Notes: generated by a model from the sequence alone, not told the origin. Shown: positions 19,553 to 30,594, numbered from the stretch's first letter. The stretch: DNA of 64,000 nt from Poecilobothrus nobilitatus (GCA_947095535.1 OX352772.1:151600767-151664766); one strand, 5' to 3'. Translations and numbers: made by a program.

Positions 19553-21280
19553 TAATATATGAAATACCAATTAAATAACAATATGAAATTAAAAATAAAC
19601 AGTTCAAATATTTTTTCTAATTATTTTGGCGTTAGTGTAATACTACGCGAAGACTTAAATAATTTATATATCTTCTTTGTCATACTTTTCTTAAATTTCG
19701 GGCAAATAAAGTTTAAGATTAAGCTGCAAAAAAAGTAAGTGTCATAACACCATTACTATTTAAAAATCAAACCTCTTTTTTAAATAATTTTAGCTGATCG
19801 TTTAAATATGGCAAAATTTTCATTTGACACTAAATTACTTACCAACATACCAAAAATTTTCATCATAAGTCTTCGAGAATTACAAATTTATATAGACGTG
19901 ATGTGATACATATATTCATTGCGTAAGTGATGAGTTTGAATATGAATATGGGTGAATATGCACAAGCGTATAAAAATCAATTAGAAATTTTCCATATTTT
20001 CAAGATATGGTACATACATAATATGTATGTACTTATGTATGTATAATAAAATAAAAGCAAATTTTCTAGTAACATTTTTTAGAACCGGGTAATGAAGATA
20101 TTTTTTCTAAACAAAAAAAAATTAATATTGTGTTTATTAGGTCATATCTTCTAAACGGTAAATATCATAAATTAATAAATTATAAATTTTGTTTTAAAAT
20201 TTTATTAAGGCGGGCAAATGATTTTCAAGTTATATGTAGTTGTTTTAGTCAATTTGTTGGATTACATATTTTTGTACTACATGTCTACATAGTTATATTT
20301 CCGTATAACGGTATACGTTTTTTCTAAAATAATTTCTGAAAATTGATTCTGTAATGTTACAATGCGATATCAATTAGCATTTAGCAATGGTATTTTGTTA
20401 ATATTCTATTTTTAGGCAAATTCTCATCCCGAATACATAATTTTATTCTTTTCTTTTAAATGCCTGTAATTAATTCTGTAATGTAGCAAACAATAACAAA
20501 CTTCCGAACTTTTGTTTTTGTTTTCTTTTTTCAATATTCATCGTAAATTTTTTTTGCGTCGTTAATGTTTTACTTGAGTTTAAATGTTAAAGAAAAAAGT
20601 GAATTTGGGCCTTGCGGTTAAAAGTATGCGTGAATATATTTTTTAATCTTTCGAATTTTAATGATTTACAGAATAAAATATTATGCTCAATGCTTGATTA
20701 CATATCCGTATGTATAATGTATACCAGTATACCTATTTACATTTTTAGATACTCATCAGCTATCACCGAAATTCTAATATCGTATGTAAACAAAAATTAT
20801 TACTCTTATTACCGCAAATATCTACATATGTACAATATGTATAATGCAACAAACAAAAATTTAAAAATGATTGCCGGTTCTTTGTTTGTTGTGTTTCGTG
20901 AAAAAGAAAAATGTATAAAATTTATTTTTATGTATACATTTATTTTTGTCTATAGCTATAATTAAAAGGCAACAACAAACACACACATGTCAAGGCAAAT
21001 TTCATATTTTTATTTTACTCTGTAACAATTCTGTTAAAAAATCCGTAATATCTTTGAATGAAAATTTGATTTTACTAATTTACTTAACTTCTCTACTGTT
21101 TTTTGGTATTACTATTTGAGAATCATGTATTGTCACCGGAATCTAAACTGTGTGCAAAATTTCGAGTCTCTAGCTCAATGGGAAGTGTGTCTAAAATAGC
21201 TTGTAAGATTCCACGATTCCTTTAACAACGATTCCTTTGTTTCCTTTAAGTTCAATAAAACCTGTTAATAAGAAATAAAA
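19553..21280. other. AT-rich flank shared by copies A, C and D; empty LINE-M site
   Basis: At 19893-19898 the sequence TATAGACGTGATGTG is uninterrupted; in B, C and D LINE-M is inserted after AGACGT at this point. From 19899 onward the sequence is repeated at 47471-48810 and 53027-54480. I see no gene: frames such as 20612-20965 are AT-driven and not kept in the other copies. Recurring phrases (TTGGGCCTTGCGGTTAAAAG near 20608, ATGATTGCCGGTTCTTTG near 20867) show that the paralogues are close. Confidence 0.65.
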
Positions 21281-21910
21281 TTAGAGTTCTTCCTCGTAAT
21301 AAAGAAGAGCAATTAAAAATTACAGAAACAAAAGGTACTCAAAAACGTGTAAAACTACTGCATATTAATGCAAAAGGTCAAACAAACATACCTGAATATT
21401 AAGATGCTGCAATACAATTTGTTCCCGAAGAAGAAGTATACGAAAAAGAAGCTGATGAAGAATTCGATGACGAAATGGAAGAAGAAATTCTTACAAAAGC
21501 ATTTTCAGAAGCTTCAGCTAGAGAACGTCTTAGAAAAAAAATCTATTAGAAATAAAAATGTACAAATTTTTGAAAGTGATGCAGAAGACATAATAACAGT
21601 TCCTTTAGGCAGCCTCAGCCCACCAACGAAGAAAAAAAAATCTATAAATAGCAAAAAGGTAAGCAATACATAAGGACCTTACATCAATACATCAAGAATT
21701 AAAATTTGTGTTAATAATCCAAAAGTGGAAATAAAGTTATTCGGAGAAGATTTTACAATAGACTTTTTTATTAAGAAATGTTTTTGTGTTGGGAGTTTTG
21801 TCATCCGAAATTAGACCTTTTGTCATTGATATAAGTCCTAATTAAAAATTAGGAGTTATGATATTGGGACCAATGTCGTACCGCCTTTTAATACAATCTT
21901 TAATAATATA
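21281..21910 (+). pseudogene. Unrecognised acidic-protein remnant, copy A
   Basis: Combining frames without joining them, the plus strand reads VLPRNKEEQLKITETKGTQK (21290-21340), then IQFVPEEEVYEKEADEEFDD and EMEEEILTKAFSEASARERL (21415-21530). Next come a VQIFESDAEDIITVPLGSLS stretch and a KKKKSINSKK basic patch (21565-21660), and a KVEIKLFGEDFTIDFFIKK segment near 21725. The very acidic centre next to a basic patch is protein-like rather than random AT DNA, and copy C (48800-49440) preserves it with different lesions. I do not recognise the family. It may belong to the same element as the viral-like cassette or to another transposon. Confidence 0.45.
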
Positions 21911-22237
21911 ATTCTAATAATATTTATCAGTGATTTAATTTAAAAAAGTGACTTAAAAGAACAATAATAAAAATAAAACTTTTATATTATATATATAGCT
22001 TATAAATAATATATATATATATGTAATAACTGGTGAAAATAAATTATAAATAAATAAATATATATATATATAACAATATTATAAATAATATTATAAATAA
22101 TAATACTTTTTAACAATAAATTTTTTCTAACTATCTTTTAAAAAGTTTCTTAAGTTTTCGTAGTATCTACTGTATTAAAATTAAAAAAAAAAAATAAAGT
22201 GCTTAAATCTTGTTTCAAAAAGGAAAAAGTTTAAAAT
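21911..22237. other. AT-dinucleotide-rich spacer
   Basis: Runs of TATATA near 21990-22070 and ATTATAAATAAT repeats near 22080. Copy C lacks about 280 bp of this stretch. No gene or structure is supported. Confidence 0.55.
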
Positions 22238-22410
22238 CATGGAAAGTGAATTCGTCAAATTTTCCAAGAACAAGAAGATTGAATTGAAAAACTACAACTA
22301 GTAGGAGCCCAATCCGAAGTACTATCACTACTAATACTCCAAAATCGAGATAAAATAAAACAACTACTATATAGAACAATTAGACCTAAAAATATAACAT
22401 CATAAAACAC
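22238..22410 (+). pseudogene. Short coiled-coil-like coding remnant, copy A
   Basis: Starts MESEFVKFSKNKKIELKNYN and is then shifted; the adjacent frame reads VGAQSEVLSLLILQNRDKIK with Leu/Gln/Glu heptad-like spacing. Copy C (49565-49730) gives QSEVLPLQMLQNREKIKQLL in the same position, a good amphipathic helix. It could be the C-terminal tail of a MADF/Myb-type or transposase accessory protein, given the MADF exon nearby, but orientation differs and no domain is recognisable. Confidence 0.35.
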
Positions 22411-22445
22411 AACAAGAACCCATACTCCCTCGGTGTTTACAGCAT

Positions 22446-22700
22446 ATTTCATGAGATATACGCATTTAAATATAGGGCTTTTTCAAAGTTTGAGTGGCTG
22501 TAGCTCCGTAATGAAGGTGGCTACATGAAAAGGTTGTTCTACAACATTAATTTTTTTATGAGACCTACCCATGGTTAAATTTTTTTTTTTTCTATTATTA
22601 ATGTTGTAAAAGTTTTGTAAACAGACGGAAGGACAGAGTGAAACTAATAGGCACATTTTTTCAAAATTTGTTTGAAAATGTGCTAAAAAGAATTCATTTG
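22446..22700 (+). mobile_element. Helentron-like 3' end, copy A
   Basis: The block begins ATGAGATATACGCATTTAAA and ends with a hairpin, GCACATTTTTTCAAAATT near 22650 pairing with AAAATGTGCT at 22675. It includes the ACAGACGGAAGGACAGAGTG tract. It matches, in reverse, the 3' end of H-6 at 58521-58800 and, in the same sense, 49930-50165. The rest of the element is missing. Confidence 0.6.
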
Positions 22701-22944
22701 AAAAATATCCTTTTATTACAAATGGTATAATATCTATTTATAATGTTTTTGTTTTTGTATTTGTAAAACTGGTTGGAAAAGTTGTCTATTAATGATTTTT
22801 GTTGTATTTATTTGTTTATTTTAACAGTTTTCTTTCAATCTAACATTTTCGTTAGAAATTTATAAAGAAAATTTAAATTTAAATTTGAGCGGTAAGTTAT
22901 CCAATGTGTATAATTTAATATTTTTATTAAAATAAATTAATTTT

Positions 22945-24110
22945 TTTAATGGAAGTGAAAAATTAAAAGTTGTTTTACAAGTTTAGTAAAAAGTTAAAGA
23001 TAAGTTCATATACATATGCGAAGTATATATTTTACTATTAGTGCACAAATTCATTTGTTCTTAATCATTCAAGAGTTTGGTACGTAATTAAGGTAATTTC
23101 GTAGGTAATTACGTAGTACGTAGGTAACGTAGTACGTATTATTTCTTAATTATTATTAAAATTTATTACTTATTATTAATTAATTATTAAAATAAAATAA
23201 TATAAAATAAAATTAAAATAAATTAAATTAAATTAAATTAAATAAACTAAAATAAAATAACATAAAGTAAAATAAAATAAAGTAAAATAAAATAAATTAA
23301 ATAAATTAAATTAAATTAAAATAAAATAAAATAAATTAAAATAAAGTAAAATAAAATATAATTAAATAAAATAAAGTAAAATAAAATAAAGTAAAATAAA
23401 ATAAAGTAAAATAAAAGAAAATAAAATAAAATAAAATAAAATAAATTTAATTTAATTTAAAATAAGAAATAAAGTAAAATAAAATAAAATATATAATAAA
23501 TAAAAAAATTAAATAAGAGAAAATAAAATTTTCTAAGCAAAAAAAAATTAATATGTAACAAACTTTGGACAACAAGGAAGAATAAAATAAAATAAATTAA
23601 AATAAAATAAAATAAAATAAAATAAATAAATTAAATTAAAATAAAATAAAATAAAAAAAATTAAATAAAAATAAAATTAAATAAAATAAAATAAAATAAA
23701 ATAAAATTAATTTAATTTAATTTAAAATAAGAAATAAAGTAAAATAAAATAATTTAATTAAATTAAAATAAAATAAAGTAAAATAAAATAAATTAAATAA
23801 ATTAAATTAAATTAAAATAAAATAAAATAAATTAAATAAATTAAATTAAATTAAAATAAAATAAAATAAAATAAATTATAATAAAGTAAAATAAAATATA
23901 ATTAAATAAAATAAAATAAAATAAAATAAAGTAAAATAAAATAAAAGAAAATAAAATAAAATAAAATAAAATAAAATAAAATAAATTTAATTTAATTTAA
24001 AATAAGAAATAAAGTAAAATAAAATAAAATATATAATAAATAAAAAAATTAAATAAGAGAAAATAAAATTTTCTAAGCAAAAAAAAATTAATATGTAACA
24101 AACTTTGGAC
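22945..24110. repeat. AT pentanucleotide satellite-like tract, copy A
   Basis: From about 23140 the sequence is a degenerate array of AAAAT/TAAAA and AAATT units. A roughly 170-bp segment ending TTTGGACAACAAGGAAGAAT occurs at 23400-23580 and again 540 bp later at 23940-24120, so part of the array was duplicated together with the start of the adjoining Helentron. The leader 22945-23140 (with TTACGTAGTACGTAGGTAAC near 23108) is shared with 54657-54860, where a shorter tract follows. No coding content. Confidence 0.85.
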
Positions 24111-24114
24111 AACA

Positions 24115-25010
24115 AGGAAGAATACAGTTGCCTTTGTCATTCTTAGATACCCGTACGAACCGTTAGTATGTTCACAGCCTGTCACTCTGCTTACAATATT
24201 ATTTTTTGAATATTTTAGTATTTTAAAATAATTTGGGTGAATTTTATAATTTCTAGAACTATGGCTTGCACATATATTCAAACTATATGTTTATACATTC
24301 TTCAAAAGCAGATTTTAACCTTCCACATAACGATTATCAATCCAAAACTTTTTCAAATATTCTATAGTACCATTTAATACTAAGCGATAAATTTATATTA
24401 AATTTACTAAGTACAAAATAGTAAATATAATTTTAAATATTATATTATATTGATGCGTACATAGTATATTTATATTGCTATAAGTATATCGCCATACATT
24501 GCAATATTTCTTTAAAAATATTTCCATTCATAAAATAATTTCTTATATGTACAATAAAATACATATACGTATGTAAATACAGCGCTATATAATATACATC
24601 TATACTATTATCATTCATTCATAAAATAATTTCTTATATGTACAATAAAATACATATACGTATGTAAATACAGCGCTATATAATATACATCTATACTATT
24701 ATCATTCATTCATCAATGATATATACGATATGTAAATAAACATGATATTATATAAGTATGTATGTATATCAATATCATATAAATAAAAATTCTTCAAGAA
24801 ACCGTTATGTCGTTTATTTATTTACATTTTTTTGTACCCATACGATAAGAATCGGGTATATTAAAACTGCTCCTCCGTTTGTAACACTTCGAAATAAGCT
24901 AGCTAGATATACCTTCAAAGGTATGGATCGGATCAGAATTAAATTCTAAATCGATTAAGCTTCCGTTCGTCGGTCTGTCCGTCAGAAAGATAACTTTTTT
25001 TTGTTCTTTT
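24115..25010. mobile_element. Two Helentron-like ends head to head
   Basis: 24115-24830 begins with the 5' signature CAAGGAAGAATACAG and ATACCCGTACGAACCG, plus orientation, and matches the first part of H-5. It contains a 91-bp tandem duplication (first copy from 24529, second from 24620). At 24836 it meets the 3' end of another element in minus orientation: hairpin CCCATACGATAAGAATCGGG at 24838, then GGTATGGATCGGATCAG and CGTTCGTCGGTCTGTCCGTC. The junction suggests a rearranged or chimeric Helentron next to the start of duplication B. Confidence 0.65.
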
Positions 25011-25505
25011 TGTTCTTTTGTTCTTTTTTAAAACGTGGTATATTAACCAAACATCTATTATTCGTTCTTAAGTTGTATGCAGGATTACATCTTACATTTA
25101 AATAACCTGACTTAATAAAAAAAAATTTTAGGGTTTAATAAAAATATAAGTTTCTAATTGGTAGGATACCTAAATCAAGAAATAATTCATGAGTATGTGA
25201 TAACCGATGTTTCTTACAAATAATTCTTATGGAATGTTTTTGCGAGACCAGCAATTGTTTAATTTTACTTAAATAAGTGCCACCCCAACATGTAATGCCG
25301 TACTGCAACTATTAGACTAACTTTCTTAGAACTGTATAGGTTTACATTATAAAGCTGCCTAAGGATATTATTTAGGCATTTTTTTAAATAAGACGTATGT
25401 TTATTCCATGATAGTCTATTATGAGAATTCCTAGATATTTAAATATTTTTACATTTTTAATTTTAAAACAATCTGAATGACAAACTGAATGATTTAAGTT
25501 TGGGC

Positions 25506-26348
25506 CTAATGGAAACCTATTACAATGATATATTTTGTTTTATTACTAATAGTTAATGTTTGCTTCCCGAACCAGATTCTAAGAAGCTCTAAATCAAAGT
25601 TCATGTTTTCACTAATTTCAGAAGTATTATCACAGGTATAAGAAAAAGCAGTATCATCTGCAAAAGCAGTAGTATTCCCTTTAAATGGTTGTAAAAAAAT
25701 AGAATTAATATAAATTAAAAATAAAATTGGACCTAGTACAAAACCCTGAGGGACACCACAAGATATTTCAAGAATAGAACTCATAGAATTACCTAATTTA
25801 ACTTTTTGCTTTCTATTAGATATGAATGATTTAAGCCAGTCATAAACATAGGCTTTTGTTATATCAATAAATAGAGCAAAACAAGATTTATTCTTATTTA
25901 AACCATCGTAAATTTCAGCACAAAATTTCAGCAGAGCATCTTCAGTTGATTTGCCTTTTAAAAAGCCAAACTGGCTAAGACTAAAGAAATGATTTCTATT
26001 TAAAAAACCAAGTATTCTGTGTTTGACAGCTTTTTCAAATATTTTTGAAAACGTAGACAAAATCGAAATAGGCCTATAATTGTTTACATTTGTATAATTG
26101 CCTGTTTTAAAAAGCGGAAGAACCTCAGCAACTTTTAATTTATCAGGAAATATACCATCCAATATACTTCTATTGAAAATAAATGAAAGTATATCAATTA
26201 TTTGAAAAGATACTCTTTTAATAATAGTACTAGAAATTCCATCAGAAGTTTTCGAATGAGAATTATCCAAACTATTGATAAATACCAATATTTCATGAGG
26301 AGAGATCGATTGAAAGAGAAAGCAATTTGCCTGACGAGTATCTTCCAC
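25506..26348 (-). pseudogene. LINE-J ORF2, reverse transcriptase (copy B)
   Basis: A 280-codon open frame. Fingers: SDGISSTIIKR, VLPLFKTGNYTNVNNYRPIS and KAVKHRILGFLNRNHFFSLS. Palm: LFIDITKAYVYDWL (motif A region, apparently shortened: the segment between the motif A Asp and the next helix is missing about 30 residues), SCGVPQGFVLGPILFLIYIN (motif B) and TAFADDTAFSY (motif C, both aspartates present, near 25655). The shortened motif A region and the end at an AT-rich tail make activity unlikely, although no stop occurs. Family: APE-type LINE of the CR1/Jockey radiation; clade not resolved. Confidence 0.8.
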
Positions 26349-26575
26349 AATACTTATATTATAAAAGGATTAGAGTATCCAGAACTAAAAATATAATTTT
26401 TAGAAATTTGCGCAAAATATTTAATAAAATAATTCGCCAACACATTATTGTCTGTAACTAAATTATCCTCAATATCTAAGACTATGTTATTACTATTATT
26501 ACATTTATTTAAAAAACTATTGACTAGATTCCATTCTTTTCTTGTGTTCCCCTTATATTGGTTGAAATTGTGCTG

Positions 26576-27300
26576 CTAAAACTTATCTTTATAAGTAATA
26601 ATTTCATTTTTAATTTCGTTACAAAGATTAAGATAATATTTATTTAAACGATTGTTGTTTGGATATTTTCGACATATTTTTTGAAATTTTTTGCTTTTCT
26701 TAATTTTGTACAGTAATTTTTTAGACATCCATGGCTTTAATTTTTTAATTTTATTGTTAGGATACAAGAGTGAACTCATTTTACTAATTTCAATATAATT
26801 ACATAATATTTCAATAAATCTATCAAATGCCAAAGATATGTCATTCTCTGCCTGAACATCGGAACATTTCATAGTTGAGAAAGCTTTTTAAACAATTAAA
26901 GTCAATATTCCGGGACTTGATATTAACATTTTTATCGCCTTTATTCTGTAAAGAAAATATTAAGCATCATATGATCAAATATTTTAAAATCAGAAATAAA
27001 TGTAATGAGCGAGTGAGAATTATTTTTATTATAACTATAAAAAATATGATCAATGCGAGAAGAGCTTTTAGAGTATTTCGAGTAGGTTCATTAACTAAAG
27101 AAATAAAATCATTAGAGTCCATCATGACTAAATAGTTATCTATATCATTTGAATTACCTAAAATATCTATATTAAGATCTCCCAAAATAATACAATTCCT
27201 ATAATTTAAAATAGAAAGTAAATTAGAAAATTCATTTACAAAAATTTTAATACAATACTCATATAGCCTATAAATGCACAAAAAACAGTAAGATACGTCA
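26576..27300 (-). pseudogene. LINE-J ORF2, endonuclease C-terminal part and linker (copy B)
   Basis: Two minus-strand frames. 26576-26872 gives the endonuclease-RT linker (SLAFDRFIEILCNYIEISKM, LKPWMSKKLLYKIKKSKKFQ). 26967-27281 gives endonuclease text with the catalytic-region motif IILGDLNIDILGN near 27170, then FISLVNEPTRNTLKALLALI. Frame shifts separate them. Copy A lacks about 115 bp of the endonuclease here, so copy B is the better guide to the family. Confidence 0.75.
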
Positions 27301-27512
27301 ATAACACATACAACTTTAAGAATATCAGCACTAGTAAAATTTAAAAATGAGACATTATATTTTATATTTTTATACCCGTATGAACTATGTTCAAGGGTAT
27401 AATAAATTTGCCATTACGTTTGTGACACCTTAAAGGAGTCGAGCTAGATATAGTGTCAAAGGTATGGATCGGCTCAGAATCGGATTCTGAGTCGATTAAG
27501 CCATGTACGTCC

Positions 27513-28671
27513 GTCCGTCCGTCCGCACGATAACTCAAAAAATAAAGGAGCTAGGAGGCTGAAATTTTTTACGTCACTTTTGCAAAATTGTTAGTTTTGC
27601 TATTTAAATCCAACATTTTCGGTCGGCGGGATCGAGTAGCTGCCATACAACTTCTATCTTTATATAGAAATAACTCAGTATCTATTCAAGATACGTTTCT
27701 GAAATTTTGCAAATGATGATCAAGTTTTATGGCAACACCTTCTGCAAAATTTGGTTGTGCTGGTGCGACGGGTTCGGGTAGCTGCCATACAACTTCTCTT
27801 TTTAAATGAAAATAACTCAGTGTTTATTGAAGCTAGGAACCTGACATTTTGCGAATGATGATCAAGTTTTATGGCAACAACTTATGCAAAATTTGGTTGT
27901 GGTGGTGCGACGGGTTCGGGTAGTTGCCATACAACTTCTCTTTTTAAATGAAAATAACTCAGTGTCCGTCCGCACGATAACTCAAAAAATGAAGGAGCTA
28001 GGAGGCTGAAATTTTTTTTACGTCACTTTTGCAAAATTGTTAGTTTTGCTATTTAACTCCAACATTTTCGGCCGCCGGGTTCGAGTAGCTGCCATACAAC
28101 TTCTATCTTTATATAGAAATAACTCAGTATCTATTCAAGTAACGTTTCTGAAATTTTGCAAATGATGATCAAGTTTTATGGCAACAACTTCTGCAAAATT
28201 TGGTTGTGCTGGTGCGACGGGTTCGGGTAGCTGCCATACAACTTCTCTTTTTAAATGAAAATAACTCAGTGTTTATTGAAGCTAGGAACCTGACATTTTG
28301 CGAATGATGATCAAGTTTTATGGCAACAACTTATGCAAAATTTGGTTGTGGTGGTGCGACGGGTTCGGGTAGTTGCCATACAACTTCTCTTTTTAAATGA
28401 AAATAACTCAGTGGGGCTTCGGTAGCCTAGTGGGTAGGCGTGTGGCGTATTAACCAAAGGAGTGTGGGTTCGATCCCTGCACAGGTCGTAAGTGTTTTTT
28501 CTTTACATACCCCCCTCACGACCAAATATAATGTAAATATATAGTATATAATATAAACAAAATAAATAATATTAGTACATATATAATTTAATAATAGTAT
28601 AAAAAACCTATAATGGCCTCAGTAGCCGATGGTTCAATAATATTGCATTACATTTATGTATGTAATATTAA

Positions 28672-28702
<31 letters not shown>

Positions 28703-29260
28703 TAACTCAGTGTCCGTCCGCACGATAACTCAAAAAATAAAGGAGCTAGGCGGCTGAAATTTTTTTTACGTCACTTTTACAAAATTATTAGTTTTGCTAT
28801 TTAACTTCAGCATTTTCGGCCGCCGGGTTCAAGTAGCTGCCATACAACTTCTTTCTTTAAATGGAAATAACCCAGTGTCTATTCAATCTAGGTATCTGAA
28901 ATTTTGCAAATGATGATCCAGTTTTATGGCAACAACTTCTGTAAAATTTGGTTATGATGATATGGCAGGTTCGGAAAGTTGCCATACAATTTCTCTTTTT
29001 AAATGAAAATAACTCAGTGTCTATTGAAGCTAGCTATCTTAAATTTAGTGAAAAAGTGTCGAGTTGCATGCCAAAAACTTTTGTAAAATTTGATTGGTCT
29101 AAAGCAGCCGGTTCAGGTTTCTTGCATTTCTTGGGACTTAATGAAGCTAGGCGCAATAGATTCGGGTAGCTGTCATACAACTCCACAATTTAAATAAATA
29201 TATCTCTGTAGTTCGGTACTAAAACATCTGAATGTTTTTAAAAGATGATCAAGTTTTATA
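27513..29260. repeat. Central tandem repeats of H-3 (~145 bp, ~450-bp higher order)
   Basis: A unit of about 145 bp containing GCCATACAACTTCT and AAAATAACTCAGTG recurs at least eight times. Every third unit begins with CGTCCGCACGATAACTC (27518, 27967 and 28716), so the array is arranged as trimers of about 450 bp once the 299-bp SINE insertion plus duplication is subtracted. Units within a trimer differ (ATAGAAATAACTCAGTATC against AAATGAAAATAACTCAGTG), while corresponding units in successive trimers are nearly identical, as expected from unequal exchange. Confidence 0.85.
28414..28700 (+). mobile_element. tRNA-derived SINE with poly(A) tail
   Basis: The head has an A box (TAGCCTAGTGGG, 28423) and a B box (GGGTTCGATCCC, 28466) of an RNA polymerase III promoter. 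A 200-bp unrelated body and a pure A run (28677-28700) follow. AATAACTCAGTG flanks both sides (28402-28413 and 28701-28712), a 12-bp or longer target duplication, while other units of the host array have it once. This is a textbook recent SINE insertion. A reverse fragment of a related head lies at 49769-49800. Confidence 0.9.
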
Positions 29261-29334
29261 GAAACAGGATATATTACGTTCATACGGGTATCCCAGAGTT
29301 GACACAGTCTACTCTACTGCACTCTTCCTCGTTT

Positions 29335-29645
29335 TTAATAAAAACAGCAACACCACCAGCTGCATACTTATCATTACAATATGCGTAAAAATTATAGTTA
29401 GGTATTGAATAGTTATTAATTTCGTTTTCAAATATCCAAATTTCAGTAAGAAATAAAATTTCCGGGAAATTATCCAGGTTAACCAAGCAAGAATCAAAAT
29501 TCTTTGACTCCTGATATTTGATGTATGACATGAAAATTCTTATTTACATTTAACAAATTAAAATCTAAACAATTTCTGGTAGCGGGAAGATCATTATTTA
29601 ATAGATCATTGATAACAAAACTATTTTTACTTTGCATAATAATTA
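29335..29645 (-). pseudogene. LINE-J ORF2, endonuclease N-terminal part (copy B)
   Basis: Continuation of LINE-J beyond H-3. Text such as FLTEIWIFENEINNYSIPNY near 29400-29460 (the Glu of LTEIW is catalytic) and CNDKYAAGGVAVFIK near 29335-29385 belongs to the APE endonuclease. About 12 bp is missing near 29475 relative to copy A, and the frame shifts near 29500. The upstream region to 29645 corresponds to the ORF1-ORF2 junction. Confidence 0.75.
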
Positions 29646-29750
29646 TATTTTACACTAATTTATCAAAATCATCGAATGATATAATGTAAATAATCTTACC
29701 ACCATCAGACTTTTTCATCTTAATAGATGAGTTTACGACCATAAATATTT

Positions 29751-30056
29751 TTAACCAAGTTGTTTTTTCCTTTTTTTAGCTTCTAAAAATAACGCCTGTA
29801 CAAATTTAGTAAGACTGTGATTAATATAAATATTATTACTATTCGCATCTCCAATTGTTCCAGATTTTAACCTGTTACTAACCGCTGCTTTAGTCTTCAT
29901 TACTTTAAGTTTAACATTATTACTTAATAATTGCACAAATATGATATCGTTTTTGTTGTTGTTTTTGTATTTTCCATTCTTCACGTAACATTTTTCAATT
30001 TGATCATCTTTAATATCTAAGTTAATATCTATCTTCAATTTGAAAACGCCAAACAA
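29751..30056 (-). pseudogene. LINE-J ORF1, C-terminal domain remnant (copy B)
   Basis: A 101-codon frame almost identical to 14499-14822, with the FP25K-like block NIYINHSLTKFVQALFLEAK. The frame stops earlier than in copy A because of a small indel near 29745. It is joined at the same point to Helentron sequence as in copy A, so the LINE-J/Helentron junction is older than the A/B duplication. Confidence 0.65.
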
Positions 30057-30594
30057 TTACTGCTTTTATTAGCTTTAAAAATAAATATACAATAAATATA
30101 TACTTGTGGCATACGGTGTTTCAATTTACCGTTGTACGAAACTCAAATTTAGCAAAATTCTTGATTCCTTCCTTCTTCCAAACGGTTTAAGTTAGAAGCT
30201 GGAAATTTTGAGACAAGTTAGGTTTTTGAAAATAATTATGAGTCATTTCAGAAAATATTTTTGTATCGCCCTCCATTTCGGAGCTGTATGGGGTCAAAAA
30301 CTAAAAAAATTCTCATTTTTAAACACCTGTAACTTGAACACCTGTCCAAATTTTTTTGAAGTAATATACAAAAGTTAAAGCTCCAAGATTATATTTTTAT
30401 CTCTATTAACAACTTTTCTTCATAGTATAAGGTTACCTAGACAAAAGTGTGACTTCATTTTTCTAAATTTTACAAATTTTTTAACGATTTTTTTGCATTT
30501 TTTTACTCTATAATTTGAAATTGTTGAGGATGATGCGTATTAAAAAAAAAATTAAATAAATAAAAAATATAACGGGTACTTGAAGAATTATGAT
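30057..30594 (-). mobile_element. H-1B Helentron-like element, left part
   Basis: Paralogue of 14823-15365. The sequence CGGGTACTTGAAGAATT at about 30577-30593 is followed in copy A by TATATTTATA, but here by the truncated 5' end of LINE-K; the match resumes at 36254. So LINE-K split this element. No coding content. Confidence 0.75.

Larger units (their letters stand above)
25015..27370 (-). mobile_element. LINE-J copy B, 3' two-thirds
   Basis: Paralogue of 7340-8500 plus 13202-14050, without LOA-2. It carries the 3' UTR (25015-25500), reverse transcriptase (25506-26348), linker and part of the endonuclease. The left edge follows a TTTTTTGTTC-type run at 25000-25020 and is where duplication B begins. 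The right edge is the H-3 insertion; the endonuclease continues at 29335. Confidence 0.85.
27371..29334 (-). mobile_element. H-3: Helentron-like element inserted in LINE-J
   Basis: Complete by comparison with copy A, where LINE-J is uninterrupted near 14070. Minus orientation. The 5' end is at the right: AACGAGGAAGAGTGCAG, then ATACCCGTATGAAC at 29278-29291 (complement). The 3' end at the left is a hairpin, ATACCCGTATGAAC..GTTCAAGGGTAT, at 27371-27401. The same 14-mer occurs near both ends in inverted orientation, the subterminal inverted repeat typical of DINE-1/Helentron elements. CGTCCGTCCGTCCG lies at 27510. The middle is a tandem array holding a SINE. No protein-coding frame. Confidence 0.8.

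Noticed and set aside
20612..20965. 117-codon plus-strand frame in the AT-rich flank
   Set aside because: Not preserved in the paralogues at 48060 and 53760; Tyr/Ile/Lys-rich as expected from AT-rich DNA.
15771..22700. A complete Polinton or virus genome in copy A
   Set aside because: No protein-primed polymerase, integrase, protease, capsid gene or terminal inverted repeats could be found; only a small cassette is supported.
28414..28495. Functional tRNA gene
   Set aside because: The A and B boxes are good but there is no proper acceptor stem, the sequence runs into a SINE body and poly(A), and it has target duplications.
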